A DNA stretch of 64,000 nucleotides from SPCO01 sp964579825. GTDB taxonomy: Bacteria; Chloroflexota; Limnocylindria; Limnocylindrales; CSP1-4. The stretch is taken from the NCBI GenBank assembly GCA_964579825.1, contig CAZOHT010000014.1:1-64000 (forward strand), in the 5' to 3' direction. Numbering within the stretch: the stretch's first letter is position 1; every line of letters starts with the position of its first letter. The notes under the pieces are model-generated. The model saw only the letters and a program-made list of their open reading frames with translations, was not told the DNA's origin and ran no database searches. A program made the translations under genes and the position numbers. Of the stretch, positions 1 through 9,135 are shown in pieces.

Positions 1-3
1 GAG

Positions 4-2043
4 ATGGCCCAGATGGCCCACGGGATGGGCCACGGCGGCGGGATGACCATGGACGAGATGGTCCGCGACATGCGGAGCCGGTTCATTGTCGCGTTCATCC
101 TGGCGATCCCGATCTTCCTGTATTCGCCACTGGCGACCGAGGTCTTCGGCATCCACCTCGGGACACCATTGGGGATGGATCCGAACATCCTGGCCTTCCT
201 CCTCGCCACTCCCGCCGTCTTCTGGAGCGGGAAGATGTTCTTCGTTGGGGCTTGGCGGGCGCTCCGGAACCGAACGCTCGACATGTCGGTGCTGGTCGCC
301 CTCTCGGTCGGCAGCGGCTACCTGTTCAGCGTCGCCGCGACCTTCCTGTTCGACGGCGAGGTCTTCTACGAGGCGGCCGTCGTCCTGCTCACGTTCGTCC
401 TGTTCGGCCACTGGCTCGAGATGCGCGCGCGCGCGGGCGCGTCCAACGCGATGAAGGCTCTCCTCGACCTGACGCCGCCGAAGGCGACCGTCATCCGCAA
501 CGGAGAACCGGTCGAGATCCCGACGGCAGAAGTGGTCATCGACGACGTCGTTCTCATCAAGCCCGGCGACAAGGTCCCGGTCGACGGCGTCATCGTCGAT
601 GGCGCGTCGAGCGTGGATGAATCGATGATCACGGGTGAGAGCGTCCCGGTCGAGAAGACGGTCGGCTCGAACGTCATCGGAGCGTCGATCAACAAGACTG
701 GCACCTTCCGGTTCAGGGCGACGAAGGTCGGCGCAGACACCGCGCTGGCCCAGATCGTGAAGCTCGTCCAGCTCGCCCAGAACTCGAAGGCGCCCGCCCA
801 GCGACTCGCCGACCGGGCGGCTCAGTGGCTTGTCGCGGCCGCCCTCATCCTCGGCCTCCTGACGTTCTTCGGCTGGTTGACCGTTGGCGGCTCGACATTA
901 GTCTTCGCCCTGACGCTCGCCATCACCGTCGTGATCATCGCCTGCCCGGATGCCCTGGGCCTGGCGACGCCCACTGCCATCATGGTCGGGACCGGCCTCG
1001 GCGCGCTCAACGGCATCCTGTTCAAGAACGCGACCGCGCTCGAGCAGGCTTCCAAGATCGGCGCGGTCATCTTCGACAAGACCGGCACGCTCACCGTTGG
1101 CCAGCCGCGCGTCGTCGAACTCGTCGGGGCTGGCAATCCGGTCAGCGAGGACGAGGTCCTTCGATTGGCGGCTTCGGCCGAGGGCTCCAGCGAGCATCCG
1201 CTGGCCCAGGCAGTCGTCGACGCGGCAGCAGAGCGCAAGCTAGCGCTCGTCGATGCGACCGGCTTCAACGCCGTCCCGGGGCACGGCCTCGAGGCCACGG
1301 TCGACGGCCACACGGTCATCGTCGGCAACGCCAAGCTCATGCGCGACCGCACGATCGACTTCGATGGCCTGGGGACTCGCGCCGACCAGCTGGAGGGCGC
1401 GGGGCGGACGGTCGTCCGGGTCGCGGTCGACGGCAAGGCCGGCGGCCTCATCGCCATCGCCGACGCCGTTCGCCCGAGCGCCAAGGAGACGATCGAGCGG
1501 CTGCACAACCTCGGCATCCAGGTCGCGATGCTGACCGGCGACAATCAGGCGACGGCCGATCGCATCGCCGCCGAACTCGGTCTCGATACGGTCTTCGCTG
1601 AGGTCCTGCCGGGCCAGAAGGCCGACAAGGTCAAGGAGCTGCAGGCGTCAGGCAAGCTCGTTGCGATGGTGGGCGACGGGATCAACGACGCGCCGGCACT
1701 CGCTCAGGCGGACGTCGGGATCGCGATCGGCGCCGGGACCGATGTCGCCGTCGAGACGGCGGATGTGGTCCTCATGAAGAGCGACCCGGTCGACGTGCTC
1801 GGCGCCATCGCCCTCAGCCGGGCGACTGTCCGCAAGATGCGACAGAACCTGTTCTGGGCGGTCGGCTACAACACGGTCGCGTTCCCCATCGCTATGGGCC
1901 TCTTCTACCCGGCGTTCGGGCTGATCCTCCGGCCGGAGATCGCGGCCATCAGCATGGCCGGAAGCTCGTTCCTCGTCGCGGTCAACGCGCTGCTGCTCAA
2001 GCGCACGAAGCTCGAAGGCATCCGCCGGTATGGAGCACAGTGA
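4..2043 (+). CDS. Heavy-metal (copper-type) P1B ATPase with CPD metal site
   Basis: Membrane ATPase that would export a soft metal ion, most likely copper, at the expense of ATP. There is no HMA domain; the N-terminus is Met/His-rich (MAHGMGHGGG), as in CopB-type pumps. The actuator TGES lies near residue 210, the phosphorylation motif DKTGTLT near 358, the HP motif (SSEHPLA) near 398 and the hinge GDGINDAP near 556. The intramembrane metal motif near residue 314 reads CPD instead of CPC or CPH. The frame is open to the window edge, so the true start may lie upstream. The next gene starts inside its 3' end, giving a translationally coupled operon with a membrane protein, a YHS protein and DUF1461. 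P-type ATPase identity is certain; metal specificity is inferred. Confidence 0.93.
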   Translation: MAQMAHGMGHGGGMTMDEMVRDMRSRFIVAFILAIPIFLYSPLATEVFGIHLGTPLGMDPNILAFLLATPAVFWSGKMFFVGAWRALRNRTLDMSVLVALSVGSGYLFSVAATFLFDGEVFYEAAVVLLTFVLFGHWLEMRARAGASNAMKALLDLTPPKATVIRNGEPVEIPTAEVVIDDVVLIKPGDKVPVDGVIVDGASSVDESMITGESVPVEKTVGSNVIGASINKTGTFRFRATKVGADTALAQIVKLVQLAQNSKAPAQRLADRAAQWLVAAALILGLLTFFGWLTVGGSTLVFALTLAITVVIIACPDALGLATPTAIMVGTGLGALNGILFKNATALEQASKIGAVIFDKTGTLTVGQPRVVELVGAGNPVSEDEVLRLAASAEGSSEHPLAQAVVDAAAERKLALVDATGFNAVPGHGLEATVDGHTVIVGNAKLMRDRTIDFDGLGTRADQLEGAGRTVVRVAVDGKAGGLIAIADAVRPSAKETIERLHNLGIQVAMLTGDNQATADRIAAELGLDTVFAEVLPGQKADKVKELQASGKLVAMVGDGINDAPALAQADVGIAIGAGTDVAVETADVVLMKSDPVDVLGAIALSRATVRKMRQNLFWAVGYNTVAFPIAMGLFYPAFGLILRPEIAAISMAGSSFLVAVNALLLKRTKLEGIRRYGAQ

Positions 2044-2800
2044 CCTGATCACCTCACCGACTCGAGCGGCGTCGCCGAGCGACAACCGCGTCGCGATCCT
2101 GTCGACCGCCGTCGTCGTTGTCGCGTTCGGCGTGGCGATGGGCTACGTCGAGGCTGCCGTCGTGGTGTACCTGCGTTCGGCCATCGAGACCGGCTCCGTG
2201 GTGGCGGCGCAGGATCCTGCCACCTTCGGGACGTTCGAAGCCGTCGAGATCAGCCGCGAGCTGGCCACGCTGGTGATGATCGCAGCGGTCGGCTGGCTGG
2301 CCGGGCGCAGTCATCTTGAGCGGCTCGCCTGGGCGGCGGTCGTCTTCGGCACCTGGGATATCGTGTACTACGTCGGGTTGCTCCTGGCCATCGGTTGGCC
2401 ACCCTCGCTCGAGACGTGGGATGTCCTCTTCCTCGTCCCGGTCCCTTGGGTCGGCCCGGTCTGGGCCCCGATCGTCGTCAGCGCCGCGCTGGTCGGGTCC
2501 GGACTGACCGCCGCGTGGCGGCTGCGAACGGGGCGACCGATCCTCGCTGGTCCCATCAGGACGATCGTCGCAGTCGCCGGCGGTGGCCTGGTGATCGTGA
2601 GTTTCCTCGTCGACACGAACCGAGTCATTGCCGGCGACTCGTCGGCATGGACCGGATGGCCGGTCTTTTGGGTCGGCATGGCATTGGCGACGGCTGCGAC
2701 GATCAGTGCGCTCGTCGCACGGCCGACCGCGCCCCTGCGTCGTGTTGCGCGCTTTCAGCATGGATCCGGAGGCCGGCCGTCGGTCGGCTCACCGGACTGA
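2030..2800 (+). CDS. Conserved multi-span membrane protein, function unknown
   Basis: A 256-residue integral membrane protein with about six to seven hydrophobic segments. It has a motif-rich centre around residues 105-150 (GTWDIVYYVG, then WDVLFLVPVPWVGPVWAP) that I associate with an uncharacterised conserved membrane family. It overlaps the end of the P-type ATPase gene by 14 bp, so the two are co-translated, and a YHS protein follows 32 bp downstream. The context suggests a role in metal stress or envelope metal traffic, but no catalytic or metal-binding motif is evident. The start at the ATG in the overlap is supported by a GAAGG-like sequence just upstream. Confidence 0.8.
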   Translation: MEHSDLITSPTRAASPSDNRVAILSTAVVVVAFGVAMGYVEAAVVVYLRSAIETGSVVAAQDPATFGTFEAVEISRELATLVMIAAVGWLAGRSHLERLAWAAVVFGTWDIVYYVGLLLAIGWPPSLETWDVLFLVPVPWVGPVWAPIVVSAALVGSGLTAAWRLRTGRPILAGPIRTIVAVAGGGLVIVSFLVDTNRVIAGDSSAWTGWPVFWVGMALATAATISALVARPTAPLRRVARFQHGSGGRPSVGSPD

Positions 2801-2832
2801 TCAAACCAACCCCAGACCAGGAGGACACCATC

Positions 2833-3018
2833 ATGGCTGACAAAGTGAACGATCCCGTCTGCGGCATGGAGATCCGCCCCGAGGAGGCGGCCGCCACCGA
2901 GGTTCACGAGGGTCGGACGTTCTACTTCTGCAGCACGAACTGCCACGACACCTTCCTCGACGACCCGCACCGCTACGGTCATCCGACAGAGGAGCACGGC
3001 GGCCACGGCGGCCACTGA
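2833..3018 (+). CDS. Small YHS-domain metal-binding protein
   Basis: A 61-residue YHS-domain protein: NDPVCGMEI near residue 5, then FYFCSTNCHDTF around residue 35, giving the conserved Cys...Cys-x3-Cys set. It ends with a His-rich tail (EEHGGHGGH). YHS domains are small metal-binding units common next to copper and silver pumps. It probably hands metal to, or takes it from, the P-type ATPase two genes upstream. A strong AGGAGG site lies a few bases before the ATG. It is one of four YHS domains in this window (others at 6072-6911, 12345-12518 and 41243-41749). Confidence 0.9.
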   Translation: MADKVNDPVCGMEIRPEEAAATEVHEGRTFYFCSTNCHDTFLDDPHRYGHPTEEHGGHGGH

Positions 3019-3021
3019 CAC

Positions 3022-3753
3022 ATGCTGCACCGGGCCCGCAACCGAGCGTCCGCGCGTCCGCAGAACGGCCACATATTTGCCGTCCACCACCCCGCTCGAC
3101 CCTGGCGCTTCGTCGCCGGGGTCGGCACCGCGATCGTGATCCTCGGCGCTGCCGCAGCGATCCTCCTCATGCCGCCGGTCATGAACCTCGGCCTGGAGTT
3201 CGGGAGCTCGGCGGCCATCCTCGGCGTAGCGCCGGAAGTCGCGCGCCGAGCGTCCGAACTGTCGGTCCAGGAATTGCTCATCGGACCCGGCTCGTTCACC
3301 TTCGCCGCGACACCGGGTGGGCCGCCGTTCTACGGGCCCGCCGAGGCGGCGCACATGCAGAACGTCCGGGTCGTCGTCTATGGGTTCTTCGGTCTCATCC
3401 TGGCGGGCGCCGTAGCGGTCGGCCTGTCGACCCGACGGATGCGCGGCACGGATGCGCTTCGCGCGGTCAGGCTGGGGGCGTCAGGTTTGGTGCTCGTCCT
3501 CGCCGCTGTCGGGATCGGGCTCGTCGTCGCCTTCGATGGGTTGTTCACGCTGTTCCACCGGATCGTCTTTCCGGGCGGCGGCTGGCAGTTCGACCCGGCG
3601 ACCCAGCGGATCGTGCAGCTCTATCCAATGCTGTTCTGGGAGTTCGCCGCTGGAGCGCTCGCCGCGCTGAGTGTGGCGATCGGCCTGCTGGTCATCCTGG
3701 TCACAACGCAGCTCCTGCGTCGCATCGGGACACCGGGGTCGGCCAAACCCTGA
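3022..3753 (+). CDS. DUF1461 (lctA-type) integral membrane protein
   Basis: A 243-residue membrane protein with four to five transmembrane segments. The C-terminal half has the DUF1461 hallmark: FHRIVFPGGGWQFDP near residue 175, followed by LYPMLFWEF near 196. The molecular role of the family is unknown. The middle contains a soluble loop (residues ~60-110) rich in Pro/Gly that is probably extracytoplasmic. It starts 4 bp after the YHS gene, so it belongs to the ATPase operon. No clear ribosome binding site precedes the first ATG, so coupling to the YHS stop, or a start further in, is possible. It ends 30 bp from the convergent Lgt-like gene. Confidence 0.8.
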   Translation: MLHRARNRASARPQNGHIFAVHHPARPWRFVAGVGTAIVILGAAAAILLMPPVMNLGLEFGSSAAILGVAPEVARRASELSVQELLIGPGSFTFAATPGGPPFYGPAEAAHMQNVRVVVYGFFGLILAGAVAVGLSTRRMRGTDALRAVRLGASGLVLVLAAVGIGLVVAFDGLFTLFHRIVFPGGGWQFDPATQRIVQLYPMLFWEFAAGALAALSVAIGLLVILVTTQLLRRIGTPGSAKP

Positions 3754-3783
3754 CGGTCCTTGCGGGCGCCGAGGATGCCGAGA

Positions 3784-4992
3784 CTACGATCCTTCCCCGG
3801 ACGCGAGGCCGCTCCGCCGCCACAGGTAGTCGCGTCGTTCCGCCCTGAGCCGAAGAAGCATCTGGCGGACGAGGAAGTAGGAGACGACAGCGGCCACGAA
3901 AACGACACCCTGGACACCCACGGCGTCGCTGAGCACGAGCAGCAGGGCGGTGGCGCCGATCACGAGGCCGACGGCGGACTCCAGCAGTTGGGTGGGGATG
4001 CGACGGGCACCGATCCTGCGATCCCGATCCAGGGACCACACACCCCAGCGAGAACGCGTATAGCGACCCGCGCAGCAACCGGTGAAGAAGCAGCCGAGTC
4101 GCCCGATCGCTACCGCGAAGAACATCCCAGGCGCGGTCGCGTCCAGGAACAGGCCGATCGGCAGCTCGAATGCGAGCAGAACGATAACGGCCGCGATGGA
4201 GGAAACGACAAGGAACCCGTCGACGGCCCAGCCTCCGAGGAGCGCCTTTGGCCATGGGCCTGGATGGAGTGCCGCATACCACACCTTTGCTCCGAGCAGG
4301 CCCGACACCAGCGCGATCAGAGACACGACGAGCGATTCGCTGACCGAGACGTTCTCGCGCACCAGGATCGCCGACTGGACGACGAGAGCAACAAGGATGC
4401 CAAGCGCGCCTAGGACGGTGAAGCTCCCGGGGATCACTCCGGGCATCCTGGCGAGTGGCAGGATCATCGCCCAACGGGTATGGACCGCGCCGCGTGAGCC
4501 GGCCCTAAGCGCCCACCTGGGCCACGACCAGGCAGCGGGCGGAATCGGTTCGGCGGTGACGCCACGGCTACGGCCCGCATCACTGCCAGACCGGAGCAGC
4601 TCGGCGCTGACCGTCCAGTCGCCCGGCTCGAGTCCATACACCCATGAGGTGACGGAATAGAGACCGCTGCCGGGCATGATGCCGTCGATCCTGTCCTCCT
4701 GAGCGAACGTGTCTCGCGGTCCGGGCAGTCGACTGATCCCCACACGCCGTCCGGTGAGCCGGACCGTCGCCGAATATGGCTCACCCTCCTCGCCTGGATC
4801 AAAGCAGTGGCTGACGGCCAGAGCCTCCAGCTCGACACCCTCGGACGATTTGGACTTCGTACTCGCGGCTTGCTCCCTTCCGCCTGCGGGACCCGTCGTG
4901 GTGCTCGGGCCCGCGCCCGGTGTCCGTCCTGTTCGATCCTTGTTGCGCTTCGCCGCGGCGGCGGCTTTTCGTCGTGCTGCCCTGTTGTCCAC
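3784..4992 (-). CDS. Prolipoprotein diacylglyceryl transferase (Lgt)-like protein with long N-terminal extension
   Basis: The C-terminal ~230 residues form an Lgt-type membrane domain with the signature GRLGCFFTGCCAGR near residue 300 and RIPTQLLES near 335. The CCAGR form is a divergent subfamily with extra cysteines. Lgt moves diacylglyceryl from phospholipid to the lipobox cysteine of lipoproteins. Residues 1-170 are an extra soluble, basic and low-complexity region (RRKAAAAAKRNKDRTG) followed by a beta-rich segment. Classical Lgt lacks this, and the protein is 402 aa against a usual ~280. The start is GTG with GAGGACAA upstream. It may be a paralogue rather than the housekeeping enzyme. 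Confidence 0.75.
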   Translation of the reverse strand: MDNRAARRKAAAAAKRNKDRTGRTPGAGPSTTTGPAGGREQAASTKSKSSEGVELEALAVSHCFDPGEEGEPYSATVRLTGRRVGISRLPGPRDTFAQEDRIDGIMPGSGLYSVTSWVYGLEPGDWTVSAELLRSGSDAGRSRGVTAEPIPPAAWSWPRWALRAGSRGAVHTRWAMILPLARMPGVIPGSFTVLGALGILVALVVQSAILVRENVSVSESLVVSLIALVSGLLGAKVWYAALHPGPWPKALLGGWAVDGFLVVSSIAAVIVLLAFELPIGLFLDATAPGMFFAVAIGRLGCFFTGCCAGRYTRSRWGVWSLDRDRRIGARRIPTQLLESAVGLVIGATALLLVLSDAVGVQGVVFVAAVVSYFLVRQMLLRLRAERRDYLWRRSGLASGEGS

Positions 4993-5097
4993 TTGTCCTC
5001 GCTGGATCTGATCGCCGTGTCATGTCGTTCGCCCGGCACGTCCAATGACCGAAGGCGCTAACTACGACACCCACGTAGTATGCAGGTTCCAGGCCGA

Positions 5098-6075
5098 TCA
5101 CTTGCTAAGGCCGCGATGTGCCTGGACGGTCGGAGGGTTAGGCCTGGCGTCGGGCAGTCCCTTGGCCGTTGGGGTCGGCCCGCGGTAGGCGACGATCCCC
5201 ATCCCCAGGAGCAAGGCCGCGATCCCGATCAGCTCATCAGGTGCGGGGCGATCCCCGGTCACGATCGAGGTGACGAAGCCCGTCACAGGGACCAGGAAGA
5301 GGATCGCTCCGAGCCGCACTAGAGAGATACGGTCGAGCAACCAGAACCAAGCGACGTAGGCGAGCCCCGTTCCGAACACGCCCAGGACAAGTAGGCCCGC
5401 CAGCACAGCGGGCGACCAGCTGACGGCGTTCCACGGCTCGAGCAATCCGCTGACAGCGAGCAACATCGCTCCGCCGAGCAGGAACTGCGCGCTCGTCGTC
5501 TGGAGGAGGTCGACGTCCGGCGCCAATCGACGCATGAGGACCGTCCCCGCGGCTGGAGCGGACACTGCGATCAGTGCCAGGAGCACACCGTCCAGGCCGG
5601 TGCCACCAGAGCTCGCGGTCGCGACCACGACAACGCCCGCCATGCCGACCGCGAGCCCGGTCACCGCGCGCCCCGACAGTCGCTCGCCGAACAACGCCCA
5701 GCCGGCAGCGGCCAGGATGAGCGGTTGACCGCCGGCGAGGATGGACGCGACCGCGGCCTCAGCCCGCCCGGCCGCGAGGTACATCGCCCCCAGGGCAAGC
5801 GCGGCGTTGGTGAGCGCCAACGCGATGAGTAGCCGAGTGCGTGGCAAGCCGGACCGCCTGGGGTATGAGATGGTGAGGTCGGCATCTCGGCGTCGGTCCA
5901 CCGGCTGCCGGCCGCGTAGCGCGATCCAGGCGGCCAGAACGCCACCGCCGATGAGTGCCCGCAGGGCGGCGAGCAGGAGCGGCGCGGGGCTGGGTAAGGA
6001 CGCTTGGATGAGGACGAAGCACAGGCCCCAGATGATCGCGACGGCGGCGGCCAGGCTTGCCGATCGACTGCTCAA
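5098..6075 (-). CDS. EamA/DMT-family transporter
   Basis: A 325-residue, ten-span drug/metabolite transporter made of two EamA repeats (about residues 5-130 and 165-300). Typical features are IIWGLCFVLI near the N-terminus and TGLAYVAWFWLLDR in the second repeat. The chosen start is the TTG that overlaps the stop of the ABC-YHS gene (ATTGA), which implies translational coupling. The substrate is unknown. As the last gene of the HMA-FtsX-FtsX-ABC operon it may export a metabolite or metal complex, but this is inference from position only. Confidence 0.85.
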   Translation of the reverse strand: MSSRSASLAAAVAIIWGLCFVLIQASLPSPAPLLLAALRALIGGGVLAAWIALRGRQPVDRRRDADLTISYPRRSGLPRTRLLIALALTNAALALGAMYLAAGRAEAAVASILAGGQPLILAAAGWALFGERLSGRAVTGLAVGMAGVVVVATASSGGTGLDGVLLALIAVSAPAAGTVLMRRLAPDVDLLQTTSAQFLLGGAMLLAVSGLLEPWNAVSWSPAVLAGLLVLGVFGTGLAYVAWFWLLDRISLVRLGAILFLVPVTGFVTSIVTGDRPAPDELIGIAALLLGMGIVAYRGPTPTAKGLPDARPNPPTVQAHRGLSK

Positions 6076-6911
6076 TCGTGGCCGTCGGTCTGATCGTCGC
6101 GCGGGAGGGCGCCAAGGAACTCCTCGCGGCAACCTCGTGAACAGAAGAAGTTGGTCTCGCCGTCGCGCTCGGCGCTGACCGCTCGCTCCCGTTCGACCGC
6201 CATTCCACAGACGGGATCGGTGGCCATCGTGACGATGTCCTTGAACGCCCCGTCCTCGAGCCACAGCACCCGGTCGGCGATGTCGCGGATCCGCTGGTCG
6301 TGGCTGACGATGACGACGCTTCGGCCCTGCTCCTTGGCGATTGTCCGGAGCAGCCGCATGATCTCGTGGCCGATCTTCGAGTCGAGGTTGGCGGTCGGCT
6401 CGTCGGCGAGGATGAGTGTCGGGTCGTTGATCAATGCCCGTGCAATGGCCACCCGCTGCTTCTCGCCACCCGAGAGCTTCTCGGGCAGGAAGTCGAGCCG
6501 CTCGCCGAGGCCGAGGTCGGTCAGTAGTGCCTTCGCCTTGTCGCGCGCAGCGCGTCCCTTCAGGCCGGCGAGCTCGGCCACGATCGCCACGTTCTCGAGG
6601 ACCGTCAGCGCCGAGAGCAGGTTGAAGTCCTGGAAGATGAACCCGAACTGGCGAAGCCGGATGTCTGGCAGCCGGCCCTCCGACAGCTCGGAGATCGCGG
6701 TTCCGTCGAGGTGGACCGAGCCGTCGGTTGGCCTCAGGAGCGCGCCCATCATCGACAGCAGGGTCGTCTTGCCCGAGCCCGACGGCCCCATGATCAGGAC
6801 GATCTCTCCCGGCGCGACCGCCAGGCTGACGCCGCGGACGGCAAGAACCCCGGTTTCGCCCTCTCCGAAGCGCTTGGTGACGTCGCGAACGTCCAGGGTG
6901 AATGCTGTCAT
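6072..6911 (-). CDS. ABC transporter ATPase (MacB/LolD type) fused to a C-terminal YHS domain
   Basis: Residues 1-228 are a complete LolD/MacB-type ATPase: Walker A GPSGSGKTT near 42, Q-loop in FIFQDFN, signature LSGGEKQRV near 147, Walker B ILADEP near 167 and the switch His in VIVSHD. Residues ~231-270 form a YHS metal-binding domain (DPVCGMAV, then FFCSRGCREEF) on the cytoplasmic side. That arrangement could let the ATPase sense or deliver a metal ion. The gene overlaps the upstream permease gene by 4 bp and the downstream EamA gene by 4 bp. The ATPase call is certain. The fusion is visible in one uninterrupted frame with no sign of a frameshift. Confidence 0.95.
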   Translation of the reverse strand: MTAFTLDVRDVTKRFGEGETGVLAVRGVSLAVAPGEIVLIMGPSGSGKTTLLSMMGALLRPTDGSVHLDGTAISELSEGRLPDIRLRQFGFIFQDFNLLSALTVLENVAIVAELAGLKGRAARDKAKALLTDLGLGERLDFLPEKLSGGEKQRVAIARALINDPTLILADEPTANLDSKIGHEIMRLLRTIAKEQGRSVVIVSHDQRIRDIADRVLWLEDGAFKDIVTMATDPVCGMAVERERAVSAERDGETNFFCSRGCREEFLGALPRDDQTDGHD

Positions 6912-8038
6912 GCAGGGGCTCCTCTCCGGAAGACGAGGGCCGGGTCAACGCCGGCGACCTGTCGGATCGGCAGGATCGCCGCGAGACCGGCGATGACCAC
7001 CGCAAACAGCCCGACTTTCGCGAGCGATCCGACGGTGATGGCAAGCTCGAGATTCAGATCGGTCCGCGCGATCGCGAAGGCAAGCAGGGCCGTGAAGGCG
7101 AGACCGATCAAGAAACCGACCGCGACGCTCAGGACGGCCTGCACCAGGACGACGCGGTAGAGCACCCGATTGCGGGCGCCGAGCGCCTTGAGGACACCGA
7201 AATCGCGTCGCCGGGCGAGCGTCGCCACGTACACGGTCAGGGCCACGACGGTGAGCGCGACGACGAAGCCGACGACGCTCATGATCGAGATGACGTCCGC
7301 GCTCATGTCGGTCACGATCCGCCGCTCCTGAGCGACGAAGTCAGAGCGCGACTGAGCCGTCACGCCGGGAACGATCCGCTCGATGTCGGTGGCCACGGTC
7401 TCGGGCGACGCGACGCCGGCGACCCGTACGAGCGCGAAGCTGATCACGGGCGCTTCGCCGCGCATTGCCCGGAAGTCGGTGAATGACACGAAGGCCACCG
7501 AATTGACGAGGCTCGCCGTCCCTCGCGACAGGCCAACGATCCGAGCCTCCCCGCCAAGGACGCCGACGCTGTCGCCGATGGTCACGCCGGCCTTCGTGGC
7601 GAAACCACGGTCGACGATGATCTCGCCGGGTCCGACCTGGGCGGAGCCTTCGACGATGTCCCACGGACCGCCCATCGACGCGCTCTCGGGCAAACCGATG
7701 ACGTACGCCACCGCCCGCTCATCGCCGGCGCTGATGGTATCGGTGGCCTCGAGGATCGGCGTGACGGCAGCGACCCCGTCGACGGCGCTGACCTCATTGA
7801 CGACCGACGCGGGTAGCGACGAGGCCACCATGTGAAGGTTGCGAACGCCGGACTGCGCGACCCAGACGTCGGCGCCCGCTCGATCGATGTAGGTCGTCAG
7901 CTGGTGCGCGACACCGGCATAGATCGCATCAAGGGCAAGGGTCAGCGAGAGCGCGAGCGCGACGCCGCCCACCGACGCGAGGAGGCGGACCCGGTTCCGG
8001 GCAAGGTTGCGACGGGCCAGGAGGACGGTCGCGCTCAT
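6908..8038 (-). CDS. ABC transporter permease, FtsX/MacB family
   Basis: A 376-residue permease with an N-terminal transmembrane helix (residues ~20-40), a large extracytoplasmic MacB-PCD-like domain (~45-235) and a C-terminal FtsX core of three helices (~250-370). It contains the family motif ARRRDFGVLKALGA after the second helix. Together with the next permease and the ABC-YHS ATPase it would form a MacB/LolCDE-like mechanotransmission transporter. No MacA-type adaptor is present. Both gene ends overlap neighbours by 4 bp, so the operon is tightly coupled. Confidence 0.92.
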   Translation of the reverse strand: MSATVLLARRNLARNRVRLLASVGGVALALSLTLALDAIYAGVAHQLTTYIDRAGADVWVAQSGVRNLHMVASSLPASVVNEVSAVDGVAAVTPILEATDTISAGDERAVAYVIGLPESASMGGPWDIVEGSAQVGPGEIIVDRGFATKAGVTIGDSVGVLGGEARIVGLSRGTASLVNSVAFVSFTDFRAMRGEAPVISFALVRVAGVASPETVATDIERIVPGVTAQSRSDFVAQERRIVTDMSADVISIMSVVGFVVALTVVALTVYVATLARRRDFGVLKALGARNRVLYRVVLVQAVLSVAVGFLIGLAFTALLAFAIARTDLNLELAITVGSLAKVGLFAVVIAGLAAILPIRQVAGVDPALVFRRGAPA

Positions 8039-9132
8039 CCCCGGAAGACCTCGGCGGGCTCGAGTTTCGCCACCGACCGGGCCGGGATCAGCGCGGCGAG
8101 GAGGGCCATCAAGAGACTGCTGACCAGCACGATGCCGACGGCCGCCGGCTCGATGGCCACGAGGAACTGCGGACGCCAGGACATGAGCGCCGCCCCGGCG
8201 GCGAAGGCGAGTCCGATTCCGGCGACAGACCCCATGGCCGCCGCCATGAACGCTTGGATCGTCACGACCCGGTAAAGCGTCCGGTTCCGCGCGCCGATAG
8301 CCTTGACCGCGCCGTACTCGCGGCGCCGCTCGATCGTGGCCGTGTAGATGACGAGCCCGACGACGATCACGCCGACGACGAATGCGATCGCGACCATGAG
8401 CCCGATCGGCGCGTCGTAGACGCGCGCCAGGAGCTTCGCATCGTTGTCGACGACATCGCTCTTGAGGAGCACCTCTGTTGCTGGGACGTCGAGGCGATCG
8501 CGCAGGCCCTCAGAGCTGATGCCGGCCTCGGGCGTCACCAGGAGGAAGCTCCGCAGGCCGGGGGCGCGGAGAAGCGACTCGAGCGTCGAAATCGGGGCGA
8601 ACGCGACCGACCCGGCCCAGAACGTCGTCCCGTCGGACAGCCCGACGATCGTCACATCGCGGTCCAGCAGCCTCACCTGGTCGCCGATCGTCATCTCGTG
8701 TTGGCGGGCCGTCGTGCGGTCGACGACGAGCTCGTTGTCCGCTGTCGGCTCGCGGCCCTCCGCCAGCTTCCAGGGTCCACCCCCGAACGCCGGGTCGTAC
8801 CCGATGAGGAAGAAGCCGTCCTTTCGGCCGTGGCGTTCGAATATCACGAACTGCGAGACGACCGGGATGACCCGATCGACGCCGGGCGTGGACTGGATCA
8901 CCTCGATGGCGTCGGCTGGCAGGACCGAACTCGTGCCAAGGAAGTCCCGGATGCCCTTCTCGGCGACGACGACGGTGCCCGGGGTGTTTTCGAGGTAAGC
9001 CGAGGCCTGCCGGTAGACGCCGGCTCGGTACCCGGAAAGCAGGAGGATCAGCCCGACCGAAACGGCGACGCCGAGCACGCTGAGGAGGAACCGCGTGCGG
9101 TCACGGAAGAGGTTGCGGCGAGCGAGGAGCAT
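8035..9132 (-). CDS. ABC transporter permease, FtsX/MacB family (paralogue of its neighbour)
   Basis: A 365-residue FtsX-type permease with the same layout as the gene that follows it in the operon: an N-terminal helix, an extracytoplasmic domain of ~190 residues and a three-helix FtsX core with ERRREYGAVKAIGA. The two permeases are diverged paralogues and probably assemble as a heterodimer with two ABC-YHS subunits. The gene begins 3 bp after the HMA-like gene ends and overlaps the next permease by 4 bp. Substrate unknown. The metal-binding domains at both ends of the operon point to metal or metal-complex export. Confidence 0.92.
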   Translation of the reverse strand: MLLARRNLFRDRTRFLLSVLGVAVSVGLILLLSGYRAGVYRQASAYLENTPGTVVVAEKGIRDFLGTSSVLPADAIEVIQSTPGVDRVIPVVSQFVIFERHGRKDGFFLIGYDPAFGGGPWKLAEGREPTADNELVVDRTTARQHEMTIGDQVRLLDRDVTIVGLSDGTTFWAGSVAFAPISTLESLLRAPGLRSFLLVTPEAGISSEGLRDRLDVPATEVLLKSDVVDNDAKLLARVYDAPIGLMVAIAFVVGVIVVGLVIYTATIERRREYGAVKAIGARNRTLYRVVTIQAFMAAAMGSVAGIGLAFAAGAALMSWRPQFLVAIEPAAVGIVLVSSLLMALLAALIPARSVAKLEPAEVFRG

Positions 9133-9135
9133 GGC

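Noticed and set aside
5061..5079. Dyad ACTACG-N7-CGTAGT upstream of the Lgt-like gene
   Set aside because: Half-sites resemble the BlaI-type set, but ACTAC/GTAGT are 9 bp apart and no metal or redox gene follows. Left out of the regulon.
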